A DNA stretch of 64,000 nucleotides from Streptomyces luteolifulvus (GTDB lineage Bacteria > Actinomycetota > Actinomycetes > Streptomycetales > Streptomycetaceae). Every line of letters starts with the position of its first letter. Position 1 is the first letter of the stretch. This document shows, piece by piece, positions 41,302 to 49,506 of the stretch. The notes beneath the pieces are model-generated. The model saw only the letters and a program-made list of their open reading frames with translations. It did not search any database and had not been told where the DNA came from. The stretch covers positions 372,001 to 436,000 of the forward strand of contig NZ_VZRB01000002.1 in the NCBI RefSeq assembly GCF_008806595.1, in the 5' to 3' direction. Made by a program: the position numbers and the translations under genes.

Positions 41302-41882
41302 CCGCGAGTGCCTTTCAGGCGAACACCGAGACCCAGGAGAACCACGTGACGACCGGAGCCACCGTCTGGCTCACGGGTCTGCCGAGTGCCGGCAAGACCA
41401 CCATCGCGTACGAGCTGGCCGGCCGGCTGCGCGAGGAGGGCCACCTCGTCGAGGTGCTCGACGGCGACGAGATCCGCGAGTTCATCTCGGCCGGGCTCGG
41501 CTTCAGCCGCGAGGACCGGCACACCAATGTGCAGCGCATCGGCTTCGTCGCCGAACTGCTCGCCCGCAACGGCGTCAAGGCGCTCGTTCCGGTCATCGCG
41601 CCGTACACGGACAGCCGTGACGCCGTGCGGGGGCGCCACCAGAAGAGCGGGGCCGCGTATATCGAGGTGCATGTCGCGACCCCCGTCGAGGTGTGCTCCG
41701 TACGCGATGTGAAAGGTCTGTACGCCAAGCAGGCGGCGGGCGAACTGACCGGGCTCACGGGCGTGGACGACCCGTACGAGGATCCCGAGTCGCCCGACCT
41801 GCGCATCGAGTCGCAGCACCAGACCGTCCAGGAGTCCGCGGCCGCGGTCCACGCGCTGCTCACCGAGAGGGGACTGGCATGA
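41298..41882 (+). CDS. cysC: adenylyl-sulfate kinase
   Basis: A 194-residue APS kinase: P-loop WLTGLPSAGKTTIAYELA near residue 25, LDGDEIREFISAGLGFSRED and the lid region. The ATG overlaps the cysH stop and there is an alternative GTG (41347) nearer to the conserved start. It phosphorylates APS to PAPS. An APS kinase next to an APS-type reductase means PAPS is made for other uses such as sulfotransferases. Confidence 0.94.
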   Translation: MTASAFQANTETQENHVTTGATVWLTGLPSAGKTTIAYELAGRLREEGHLVEVLDGDEIREFISAGLGFSREDRHTNVQRIGFVAELLARNGVKALVPVIAPYTDSRDAVRGRHQKSGAAYIEVHVATPVEVCSVRDVKGLYAKQAAGELTGLTGVDDPYEDPESPDLRIESQHQTVQESAAAVHALLTERGLA

Positions 41883-42820
41883 CGACCGTCGCCAAGGTCA
41901 AGGAGGGCGAGGGCACAGGAAGCCCGTACGCCCTCTCCCACCTGGACGCGCTGGAGTCCGAGGCGGTGCACATCTTCCGTGAGGTGGCGGGCGAGTTCGA
42001 GCGGCCGGTGATCCTGTTCTCCGGCGGCAAGGACTCCATCGTCATGCTGCACCTCGCGCTGAAGGCGTTCGCCCCGGCCGCGATCCCCTTCTCCCTGCTG
42101 CACGTGGACACCGGGCACAACTTCCCCGAGGTCATCGACTACCGCGACCGCACGGTCGAACAGCATGGGCTGCGCCTCCATGTGGCCTCCGTGCAGGACT
42201 ACATCGACCGCGGTGTGCTGCGCGAACGCCCGGACGGGACACGGAATCCCCTCCAGACCGTGCCGCTCACCGAGAAGATCCAGGGCGAGAAGTTCGACGC
42301 CGTCTTCGGCGGCGGACGCCGCGACGAGGAGAAGGCCCGGGCCAAGGAACGGGTCTTCTCCCTGCGCGACGAGTTCTCCCAGTGGGACCCCCGCCGTCAG
42401 CGGCCCGAGCTCTGGAACCTCTACAACGGCCGCCACGCACCCGGCGAACACGTCCGCGTCTTCCCCCTGTCCAACTGGACCGAACTCGACGTCTGGCAGT
42501 ACATCGCCCGCGAGGGCATCGAACTGCCCGAGATCTACTTCGCGCACGAGCGCGAGGTGTTCCGGCGGGCGGGCATGTGGCTGACCGCCGGTGAGTGGGG
42601 CGGGCCGAAGGAGGGCGAGACGGTCGAGAAGCGGCTCATCCGCTACCGGACCGTGGGCGACATGTCGTGCACCGGAGCCGTCGACTCCGACGCGACCACG
42701 CTGGACGCCGTGATCGCCGAGATCGCCGCCTCCCGGCTCACCGAGCGCGGCGCCACCCGCGCCGACGACAAGCTCTCCGAGGCCGCGATGGAAGACCGTA
42801 AGCGCGAGGGGTACTTCTAA
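41879..42820 (+). CDS. cysD: sulfate adenylyltransferase subunit 2
   Basis: A 313-residue ATP pyrophosphatase-type subunit. The PP-loop PVILFSGGKDSIVMLHLA lies near residue 43, with LLHVDTGHNFPEVIDYRD, FGGGRRDEEKARAKERVFS and FPLSNWTELDVWQYI following in the family order. With CysN it makes APS from sulfate and ATP. It is coupled to cysC by ATGA. Confidence 0.96.
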   Translation: MTTVAKVKEGEGTGSPYALSHLDALESEAVHIFREVAGEFERPVILFSGGKDSIVMLHLALKAFAPAAIPFSLLHVDTGHNFPEVIDYRDRTVEQHGLRLHVASVQDYIDRGVLRERPDGTRNPLQTVPLTEKIQGEKFDAVFGGGRRDEEKARAKERVFSLRDEFSQWDPRRQRPELWNLYNGRHAPGEHVRVFPLSNWTELDVWQYIAREGIELPEIYFAHEREVFRRAGMWLTAGEWGGPKEGETVEKRLIRYRTVGDMSCTGAVDSDATTLDAVIAEIAASRLTERGATRADDKLSEAAMEDRKREGYF

Positions 42821-42822
42821 CC

Positions 42823-44157
42823 ATGAGCACGACCACGACCGAGGAACTCTCGGCCACCACGCTGCTGCGGTTCGCCACCGCCGGGTCCGTCGACGACGGC
42901 AAGTCCACCCTCGTGGGCCGGCTGCTGCACGACTCCAAGTCGGTCCTCACCGACCAGCTGGAGGCCGTGGAGCGCGCCTCGGCGAGCCGCGGCCAGGACG
43001 GCCCGGACCTGGCGCTGCTCACCGACGGCCTGCGCGCCGAGCGCGAGCAGGGCATCACCATCGATGTCGCCTACCGCTACTTCGCCACCGCGCGGCGCCG
43101 GTTCATCCTCGCCGACACGCCGGGCCATGTGCAGTACACCCGGAACATGGTGACCGGTGCCTCCACGGCAGAGCTCACGGTGATCCTGGTCGACGCCCGC
43201 AACGGCGTCGTCGAGCAGACCCGCCGGCACGCCGCGATCGCGGCGCTGCTGCGCGTCCCGCACGTCGTCCTCGCCGTCAACAAGATGGACCTCGTCGGCT
43301 ACGAGGAGTCCGTGTTCGCCGCGATCGCCGAGGAGTTCACGGCGTACGCGACCGAGCTGGGAGTCCCGGAGGTCACCGCGATCCCGATCTCGGCGCTCGC
43401 CGGTGACAACGTCGTGGAGCCGTCCGCGACCATGGACTGGTACGGCGGGCCGACCTTCCTGGAGCACCTGGAGTCGGTGCCGGTCAGCCACGACCTGGCG
43501 CACTGCCATGCGCGTCTGCCCGTGCAGTACGTGATCCGGCCGCAGACCGCCGAGCACCCGGACTACCGGGGCTACGCGGGCCAGATCGCCGCCGGCACCT
43601 TCCGCGTCGGCGAGCAGATCACCGTGCTGCCCTCCGGCCGCTCGACGAAGATCTCCGGCATCGACCTGCTCGGCGAGCCGGTCGACGTCGCCTGGACGAC
43701 CCAGTCGGTGACCCTCCTGCTGGAGGACGACATCGACATCTCGCGCGGCGACCTGATCGTGCCCAGCAAGGACGCGCCGCCGACCACCCAGGACATCGAG
43801 GCGACCGTCTGCCATGTGGCCGACCAGCCGCTGACCGTCGGCCACCGGGTGCTGCTCAGGCACGGCACCCGCACCGTCAAGGCGATCGTGAAGGACATCC
43901 CGTCCCGTCTCACGCTCGACGACCTGTCCCTGCACCCGCACCCGGGACAGCTCGTCGCCAACGACATCGGCCGGGTGAAGATCCGTACCGCCGAGCCGCT
44001 GCCGGTCGACTCCTACGCGGATTCCCGTCGCACCGGCTCGTTCATCCTGATCGACCCGAACGACGGCACCACGCTCACCGCGGGCATGGTCGGCGAGTCG
44101 TTCGCGTCTCCGGAGCCCGTCAAGGACGAGGCCGAGGACGACGGGTGGGACTTCTGA
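42823..44157 (+). CDS. cysN: sulfate adenylyltransferase subunit 1 (GTPase)
   Basis: A 444-residue EF-Tu-like GTPase that drives APS synthesis by CysD. G1 GSVDDGKSTLVGRLL, G2 REQGITIDVAYRYF, G3 ADTPGHVQYTRNM, G4 AVNKMDLV and G5 SALAGDN are all intact, followed by the beta-barrel domains. The C-terminus has no fused CysC kinase, consistent with the separate cysC upstream. It starts two bases after cysD. Confidence 0.96.
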   Translation: MSTTTTEELSATTLLRFATAGSVDDGKSTLVGRLLHDSKSVLTDQLEAVERASASRGQDGPDLALLTDGLRAEREQGITIDVAYRYFATARRRFILADTPGHVQYTRNMVTGASTAELTVILVDARNGVVEQTRRHAAIAALLRVPHVVLAVNKMDLVGYEESVFAAIAEEFTAYATELGVPEVTAIPISALAGDNVVEPSATMDWYGGPTFLEHLESVPVSHDLAHCHARLPVQYVIRPQTAEHPDYRGYAGQIAAGTFRVGEQITVLPSGRSTKISGIDLLGEPVDVAWTTQSVTLLLEDDIDISRGDLIVPSKDAPPTTQDIEATVCHVADQPLTVGHRVLLRHGTRTVKAIVKDIPSRLTLDDLSLHPHPGQLVANDIGRVKIRTAEPLPVDSYADSRRTGSFILIDPNDGTTLTAGMVGESFASPEPVKDEAEDDGWDF

Positions 44158-44159
44158 GC

Positions 44160-44264
44160 ATGAACGGCACCGACTACTACTCGATGTTCGCGAAGGAGGG
44201 CGGCCGCATCGGCAGCGGCGCCCTCGGCAGCGGGCAGGGCGGAGTGGCGCGATGTGTGCGGTGA
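44160..44264 (+). CDS. possible 34-residue ORF after cysN
   Basis: An ATG two bases after the cysN stop opens a short frame (MNGTDYYSMFAKEGGRIGSG and a Gly-rich tail ending VARCVR). A GGTGGGA ribosome-like site sits inside the cysN end. It has a plausible coupled position and codon-position GC, but no known family, and it could be incidental. Confidence 0.35.
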   Translation: MNGTDYYSMFAKEGGRIGSGALGSGQGGVARCVR

Positions 44265-44380
44265 CGTACGCGCACTGCGGGCGCGCCCTCACCCCCCACC
44301 GCCGTAGACGAAGACCTGCCGACCTCCCGGCCGCGACCTGACAGACCGTGACCGCCGGGCCAACGAGAGGAACACCTCCC

Positions 44381-45502
44381 GTGCCTGCCAACCGCTCAGC
44401 CGGTGCGACCTTGCTCCGCCGCGGCCTCGCCGTGCTCGCCGCTCTTCCGCTGCTGGCCCTCGCCGCCTGCGGCTACGGCTCGAAGGCGGACGACGTCCCG
44501 GCCGGACAGAGGATCGCCGCCGGGGCGGAAAAGGTCGACGGTCTCGACTCCGTGAAGATCGGCTACTTCGGCAATCTGACCCACGCCACCGCCCTCGTCG
44601 GTGTCCAGAGGGGCTTCTTCCAGAAGGAGCTCGGCGCCACGGCGGCCAGGTACCAGGTCTTCAACGCCGGTCCCTCCGAGATCGAGGCGTTGAACTCCGG
44701 CTCGATCGACATCGGCTGGATCGGCCCGTCCCCGGCGATCAACGGCTACACCCGGGCCGAGGGCAAGAACCTGCGGATCATCGGCGGTTCGGCCTCCGGT
44801 GGCGTGAAGCTCGTCGTCGACCCGGAGAAGATCAAGTCCCTGAAGGACGTCAAGGGCAAGCGGATCGCGACCCCGCAGCTCGGCAACACGCAGGACGTGG
44901 CGTTCCTCAACTGGGTCGCGGAGCAGGGCTGGAAGGTCGACGCGGAGAGCGGCACGGGCGACGTCTCGGTCGTCCGCACCGACAACAAGGTCACCCCGGA
45001 CGCCTACCGGGCCGGTTCCGTCGACGGCGCGTGGGTGCCCGAGCCGACCGCGTCCAAGCTGGTCGCGGAGGGCGCCAAGGTGCTCCTCGACGAATCCGAC
45101 CTGTGGCCGGACAGGAAGTTCGTGATCACGAACATCATCGTGTCGCAGAAGTTCCTCACCGAGCACCCCAAGGCCGTCGAGGCGGTCCTGAAGGCCTCGG
45201 TGGAGACCAACAAGTGGATCAACGCCAACCCGGACGAGGCCAAGGCCGCGGCGAACAGGCAGCTCGGGACCGACTCGGGCAAGGAGCTGCCGGCCGAGGT
45301 GCTGGACCCGGCGTGGAAGTCCATCCGGATCACCGACGACCCGCTGGCCTCCACGCTCGGCACCGAGGCCGGGCACGCGGTCGAGGCGGGTCTCCTCGAG
45401 AACCCGGATCTGGCCGGCATCTACGACCTGACGCTGCTGAACAAGGTCCTCAAGGACGAGGGCGCGAACACAGTCGACGACGCCGGGCTCGGCGTCAAGT
45501 AG
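44381..45502 (+). CDS. ssuA: aliphatic-sulfonate-type ABC transporter binding lipoprotein
   Basis: A 373-residue lipoprotein with the lipobox LALAACGYG at about residue 30. The mature part is an NMT1/SsuA-like periplasmic-binding fold: VKIGYFGNLTHATALVGVQR, YQVFNAGPSEIEALNSGSID, WIGPSPAINGY and DAYRAGSVDGAWVPEPTASK. SsuA and nitrate/taurine-type binders share this fold; the position in a cysteine operon favours a sulfonate or sulfate ester. GTG 44381 was chosen. Its ATPase and permease follow. Confidence 0.9.
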   Translation: MPANRSAGATLLRRGLAVLAALPLLALAACGYGSKADDVPAGQRIAAGAEKVDGLDSVKIGYFGNLTHATALVGVQRGFFQKELGATAARYQVFNAGPSEIEALNSGSIDIGWIGPSPAINGYTRAEGKNLRIIGGSASGGVKLVVDPEKIKSLKDVKGKRIATPQLGNTQDVAFLNWVAEQGWKVDAESGTGDVSVVRTDNKVTPDAYRAGSVDGAWVPEPTASKLVAEGAKVLLDESDLWPDRKFVITNIIVSQKFLTEHPKAVEAVLKASVETNKWINANPDEAKAAANRQLGTDSGKELPAEVLDPAWKSIRITDDPLASTLGTEAGHAVEAGLLENPDLAGIYDLTLLNKVLKDEGANTVDDAGLGVK

Positions 45503-45538
45503 CCCGTACATCCCGAGAGTTCCCAGGAGGTGACGACC

Positions 45539-46327
45539 ATGGCAACCGCCCTCGCCAAGGCCGCGGAGAGCACCGCGGCGGTGGAGCACGCCGCGCGCAT
45601 CGAGCATGTCTCGAAGTCCTTCCCCGGCCCCGCCGGGCAGCAGCTCGTCCTCGACGACATCACCCTGGATGTCGCACCGGGCGAGTTCGTCACCCTCCTC
45701 GGGGCCTCGGGCTGCGGAAAGTCCACCCTGCTGAACCTGGTGGCGGGCCTCGACAGGCCCACCGCCGGCACCATCACGACCGACGGGCGCCCCGCCCTGA
45801 TGTTCCAGGAGCACGCCCTGTTCCCGTGGCTGACCGCGGGCAAGAACATCGAACTCGCCCTGAAGCTCAGGGGGGTTCCCAAGAGCGAGCGGCGCGGCCG
45901 CGCCGAGCAGCTTCTCGAACTGGTCCGGCTGAAGGGCTCGTACGGCAAGCGGGTGCACGAACTGTCCGGTGGTATGCGCCAGCGCGTGGCGATGGCCCGC
46001 GCGCTCGCGCAGGACAGCCAGCTGCTGCTGATGGACGAGCCGTTCGCGGCGCTCGACGCGATCACCCGCGATGTGCTGCACGACGAGCTGACCCGGATCT
46101 GGGCGGAGACGGGGGTGTCGGTCCTGTTCGTCACGCACAACGTGCGCGAGGCCGTGCGCCTGGCGCAGCGTGTGGTGCTGCTGTCCTCCCGGCCCGGCCG
46201 GGTGGCGCGCGAGTGGCGGGTGGACATGGCGCAGCCGCGCCGCATCGAGGACGCGCCCGTGGCCGAACTGTCCCTAGAGATCACCGATGTCCTGCGTGGG
46301 GAGATCCGCCGTCATGGCCAGCACTGA
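45539..46327 (+). CDS. ssuB: sulfonate-type ABC transporter ATP-binding protein
   Basis: A 262-residue ATPase with Walker A GASGCGKSTLLNLV, the Q-loop LMFQEHALFPW, the signature LSGGMRQRVAMARALA, Walker B LLLMDEPFAALD and the switch His in VLFVTHNV. The ATG follows AGGAGG by eight bases; the GTG within that site is not used. It energises the SsuA/SsuC importer. Confidence 0.94.
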   Translation: MATALAKAAESTAAVEHAARIEHVSKSFPGPAGQQLVLDDITLDVAPGEFVTLLGASGCGKSTLLNLVAGLDRPTAGTITTDGRPALMFQEHALFPWLTAGKNIELALKLRGVPKSERRGRAEQLLELVRLKGSYGKRVHELSGGMRQRVAMARALAQDSQLLLMDEPFAALDAITRDVLHDELTRIWAETGVSVLFVTHNVREAVRLAQRVVLLSSRPGRVAREWRVDMAQPRRIEDAPVAELSLEITDVLRGEIRRHGQH

Positions 46328-47225
46328 GACCACCGACCCGACGGCGGACGCGCCCGTCAAGGACCGCGGCGACGCCGGCGGCCTGGAGGCGGGCCTCGAC
46401 GCGCTGGAGACCTCGGTCGCGAGCCGTACGCCGTTCCGGCAGACGTTCGTCAACAAGATCCTGCCGCCGATCGTCGCCGTCGGCGTGGTGCTGGTCGTCT
46501 GGCAGGCGCTGATCTCGCTGAAGATCGTCGACGATCCGACCAAGCTGCCCTCGCCGGCCGACGTGGGGAACGAGTTCAGGGACGCCTGGCTGGAGGGCAC
46601 GCTCCTCGGCTACATCTGGACCAGCATCTCGCGCGGCCTGCTCGGCTTCCTGTTCGCGCTCGCCATCGGCACCCCGCTGGGTCTGCTGGTGGCCCGCGTG
46701 AAGTTCGTGCGTGCGGCGATCGGCCCGATCCTGTCCGGACTGCAGTCGCTGCCGTCGGTGGCGTGGGTGCCGCCGGCCGTGATCTGGCTGGGTCTGAACA
46801 ACTCGATGATGTATGCGGTGATCCTGCTCGGCGCGGTCCCGTCCATCGCCAACGGTCTGGTCTCCGGTATCGACCAGGTGCCGCCGCTGTTCCTGCGGGC
46901 GGGCCGCACGATGGGCGCGACCGGTCTGAAGGGCGCCTGGCACATCGTGATGCCGGCCGCCCTGCCCGGCTATCTGGCCGGTCTGAAGCAGGGCTGGGCC
47001 TTCTCCTGGCGCTCGCTGATGGCCGCGGAGATCATCGCCTCCTCGCCGGACCTGGGCATCGGCCTGGGCGCGCTGCTGGAGAACGGCCGCAACGCCAGCT
47101 CCATGTCCATGGTGTTCGAGGCCATCTTCCTGATCCTGTTCGTCGGCATCGCCATCGACCTGCTGATCTTCAGTCCGCTGGAGCGGTGGGTGCTGCGCAG
47201 CCGCGGTCTGCTGGTGAAGGGCTGA
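46314..47225 (+). CDS. ssuC: sulfonate-type ABC transporter permease
   Basis: A 303-residue permease whose ATG overlaps the ATPase gene by 14 bases. A hydrophilic N-terminus of about 50 residues precedes six membrane helices, with the docking loop around ARTMGATG-type sequence (FLRAGRTMGATGLKGAWHIV). The family is the SsuC/TauC/NrtB permeases. It completes the three-gene importer of the sulfur locus. Confidence 0.93.
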   Translation: MASTETTDPTADAPVKDRGDAGGLEAGLDALETSVASRTPFRQTFVNKILPPIVAVGVVLVVWQALISLKIVDDPTKLPSPADVGNEFRDAWLEGTLLGYIWTSISRGLLGFLFALAIGTPLGLLVARVKFVRAAIGPILSGLQSLPSVAWVPPAVIWLGLNNSMMYAVILLGAVPSIANGLVSGIDQVPPLFLRAGRTMGATGLKGAWHIVMPAALPGYLAGLKQGWAFSWRSLMAAEIIASSPDLGIGLGALLENGRNASSMSMVFEAIFLILFVGIAIDLLIFSPLERWVLRSRGLLVKG

Positions 47226-47231
47226 GATTCC

Positions 47232-47972
47232 TTGCACAACAAGCCGGTTCTTCTCGTCGTCGCCCACGGCAGCCGCGATCCGCGGCATGCCGCGACCGTT
47301 GACGCCCTGGTGAGGCGGGTACGGTCGCTGCGGCCGGGGCTGCGGGTGGAGACCGGCTTCCTGGACTTCAACATCCCGTCCGTGCACGGGGTGCTGGAGT
47401 CGCTGGCGGCGGAGGGTGTGCGGGATGTCGTGGCCCTTCCGCTGCTGCTCACGCGCGCGTTCCATGCCAAGGCGGACATCCCGGCGGTCCTGCGGGACGC
47501 GCCGCCGCGGCTGCGGATCCGGCAGGCGGAGGTGCTCGGCCCCTCACCGCTGCTGCTGACCGCCCTGGAACGGCGTGTGTACGAGGCGGGGCTCACCCCC
47601 GCCGACAAGTCCTCGACCGGGGTCGTGCTGGCCTCGGCGGGGTCCACGGACCCGGAGGCGATCGCAGTGATCGCCGATATCGCGCGGGAGTGGTGGCACA
47701 CCGGTTGGTGCGCCGTGCGACCTGCGTTCGCCTCCGCGGCTCTGCCCCGCACGGAGGACGCCGTGCGCGAACTCCGGGCCATGGGCTGCTCGAAGGTCGC
47801 GGTCGCCCCGTATGTGCTCGCCCCCGGCTTCCTCCCGGACCGCATCGCCCGGGGCGCGGCCGGGGCGGACGTCCTCGCCGACGTGCTGGGCCCGGCACCG
47901 GAGGTGGCACGGGTGCTGCTGGAGCGGTACGACACGGCATGCGTCCCGGCACTCGCCGCCGTGGGGGCCTGA
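47232..47972 (+). CDS. sirohydrochlorin chelatase (CbiX/SirB-like)
   Basis: A 246-residue protein with a duplicated CbiX fold: LLVVAHGSRDPRHAATVDAL at the N-terminus has the active-site His, and the second half begins GVVLASAGSTDPEAI. It starts at a TTG six bases after the ssuC stop. The enzyme inserts iron into sirohydrochlorin to make siroheme, the cofactor of the sulfite reductase at the head of the same locus, which explains its position. Confidence 0.92.
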   Translation: MHNKPVLLVVAHGSRDPRHAATVDALVRRVRSLRPGLRVETGFLDFNIPSVHGVLESLAAEGVRDVVALPLLLTRAFHAKADIPAVLRDAPPRLRIRQAEVLGPSPLLLTALERRVYEAGLTPADKSSTGVVLASAGSTDPEAIAVIADIAREWWHTGWCAVRPAFASAALPRTEDAVRELRAMGCSKVAVAPYVLAPGFLPDRIARGAAGADVLADVLGPAPEVARVLLERYDTACVPALAAVGA

Positions 47973-48006
47973 GGGGAGCCCGGCCTCCCATGACGACGGA
48001 TCGTTC

Positions 48007-48603
48007 TCAGCGGCCCGCCCGGGCACCCTGACGCGGGTTCCGGCCGCTCGACGCCAGCGCTCGGTCGAACACGGGCGCGTCGTCCGGCACCGGGACCGGG
48101 TCGGCGAAGCCGTCGTACTGGCGATACAGGTCGCCGTGCGTCTCGACCACGTCGAGGACGAGCCGGGCCGCGCCCGCCGAGACGTGGTACTCCTGGCCGG
48201 TGGCCGTGGCGACGTCCCAGCCGTGCACCGCCATCTCCTTGATGATCATCGAGGCGAGTTCGGCGGCGGGAAGGGCCGCCGTACCGAGGTCCACCTCGCC
48301 CTCCCACACCGCGGGGTCCGCCCAGGCCGCGACCGCGCGGTCCAGCTGGGCGGCGTACGCCGCGGCCCAGTCCGGGTCGGCGGTGAAGTCCCGCGCGGTG
48401 AGCTCCTCGGGAAGCTGCTTGCGCAGGGCGCGGTGCTCCAGGCCGTACGAGGTGTAGAGAACCCAGTGGTTGACGAGGGCGCGGAGGTCCCAGTCCGGGC
48501 AGTGGGTCGGATCGCCGAGCTGAGCCGCCGTGACGCCACGCGCCACGCGCGCCGCCTCGGCGGCACATTCGGTCATGTACGGGTACAGGTCGTCCTTGGT
48601 CAT
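48007..48603 (-). CDS. TIGR03086-type metal-binding (DinB/MDMPI fold) protein
   Basis: A 198-residue helical-bundle protein of the mycothiol-dependent maleylpyruvate isomerase N-terminal type. The metal-binding His positions are HCPDWDLRALVNHWVLYT (H near residue 47) and IIKEMAVHGWDVATATGQ (HxxxD). Such proteins are often mycothiol-dependent enzymes, but the reaction is unassigned. Confidence 0.85.
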   Translation of the reverse strand: MTKDDLYPYMTECAAEAARVARGVTAAQLGDPTHCPDWDLRALVNHWVLYTSYGLEHRALRKQLPEELTARDFTADPDWAAAYAAQLDRAVAAWADPAVWEGEVDLGTAALPAAELASMIIKEMAVHGWDVATATGQEYHVSAGAARLVLDVVETHGDLYRQYDGFADPVPVPDDAPVFDRALASSGRNPRQGARAGR

Positions 48604-48688
48604 GTCCTCACGCTAGGAAGACGCCGCTGAGGACTCTTGAACAAACGCGACAGCCTCGTCGTCGTCCTCGCACAGACCCGCGCGCCCT

Positions 48689-49237
48689 TCAGCGGGCGGT
48701 CAGCTCCACGAGTTTGAGGACCGTGTTCCAGTTGCGGGTGGTGGCGATCAGGCCCTTGTTGACCCGGGGCCTGGACAGCTGTTCGGCGAGCTTGGAGCGG
48801 CCCAGGCCGTTCGGCGCGTACAGGTACAGCGCACGGTCGCCCAGGCGGAACTCCTCCGGGAGATGGGCCCCCTGGTCGATCCCCGCGAACCGTTCGGCGT
48901 CCACCGGCGAGGAGTAGTACGTGACGTGGAGCTGCCTGGCCTCCAGATCGGCGGCCGGGAAGGGGCAGTCCTCGGCGACGGCCCTGAGATAGGCGTGGTC
49001 GCGCACGATCACGTCGACGGGGAACCCGAAGTGCTGCTCGATCGCCTGCCCGAGCTCGTCGGCGAGGGACTCCTCGTCGCCGTGGTCGCTCGCGAAGACG
49101 GCCTGGCCGCTCTGCAGATAGGTGCGGACGCCGTCGTGGCCGAGCCCCGCCATGAGCGTGCGCAGCTCGGCCATCGGGACCTTCCTGCCGCCGCCCACGT
49201 TGATCCCCCGCAGCAGGGCCGCATACGTCGTCGTCAT
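48689..49237 (-). CDS. DUF1697 family protein
   Basis: A 182-residue protein with the family start TYAALLRGINVGGGRKVPMA, then YLQSGQAVFASDH, a C-terminal LGRSKLAEQLSRP and TTRNWNTVLKL. DUF1697 proteins are widespread and uncharacterised. It is monocistronic. Confidence 0.9.
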   Translation of the reverse strand: MTTTYAALLRGINVGGGRKVPMAELRTLMAGLGHDGVRTYLQSGQAVFASDHGDEESLADELGQAIEQHFGFPVDVIVRDHAYLRAVAEDCPFPAADLEARQLHVTYYSSPVDAERFAGIDQGAHLPEEFRLGDRALYLYAPNGLGRSKLAEQLSRPRVNKGLIATTRNWNTVLKLVELTAR

Positions 49238-49460
49238 CCGCTCACCTTAGAGCGGCCGCCGCCGCTGTAGAGGGTGGGCGCGGGGGGCCACGGGCCGGAC
49301 ACCCCTGATCACCGACCCCCAGGTCCCGAGATAGATGTAGGGGGCCACTGTCCTCCCCGGGGGTGAGAGAGCCGCCTCCGAGGGGATGAGTCGCGCCCGA
49401 AGCACTTCACCGGCCAGCACGACGAGATGGCTTTATCCCGCCCATACCTTCGAATCCTGA

Positions 49461-49483
49461 GGTGACGGCAGGGGGCTGTCACC
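49461..49483. promoter_or_regulatory. hairpin/dyad upstream of the MMPL gene
   Basis: GGTGAC (49461-49466) and GTCACC (49478-49483) form a dyad with an 11-base loop, 23 bases before the MMPL ATG. It could be an operator or an mRNA structure. The rest of the 269-base gap shows no gene. Confidence 0.35.
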
Positions 49484-49506
49484 GATCACGAGGGGGCAAG
49501 CCCGTC

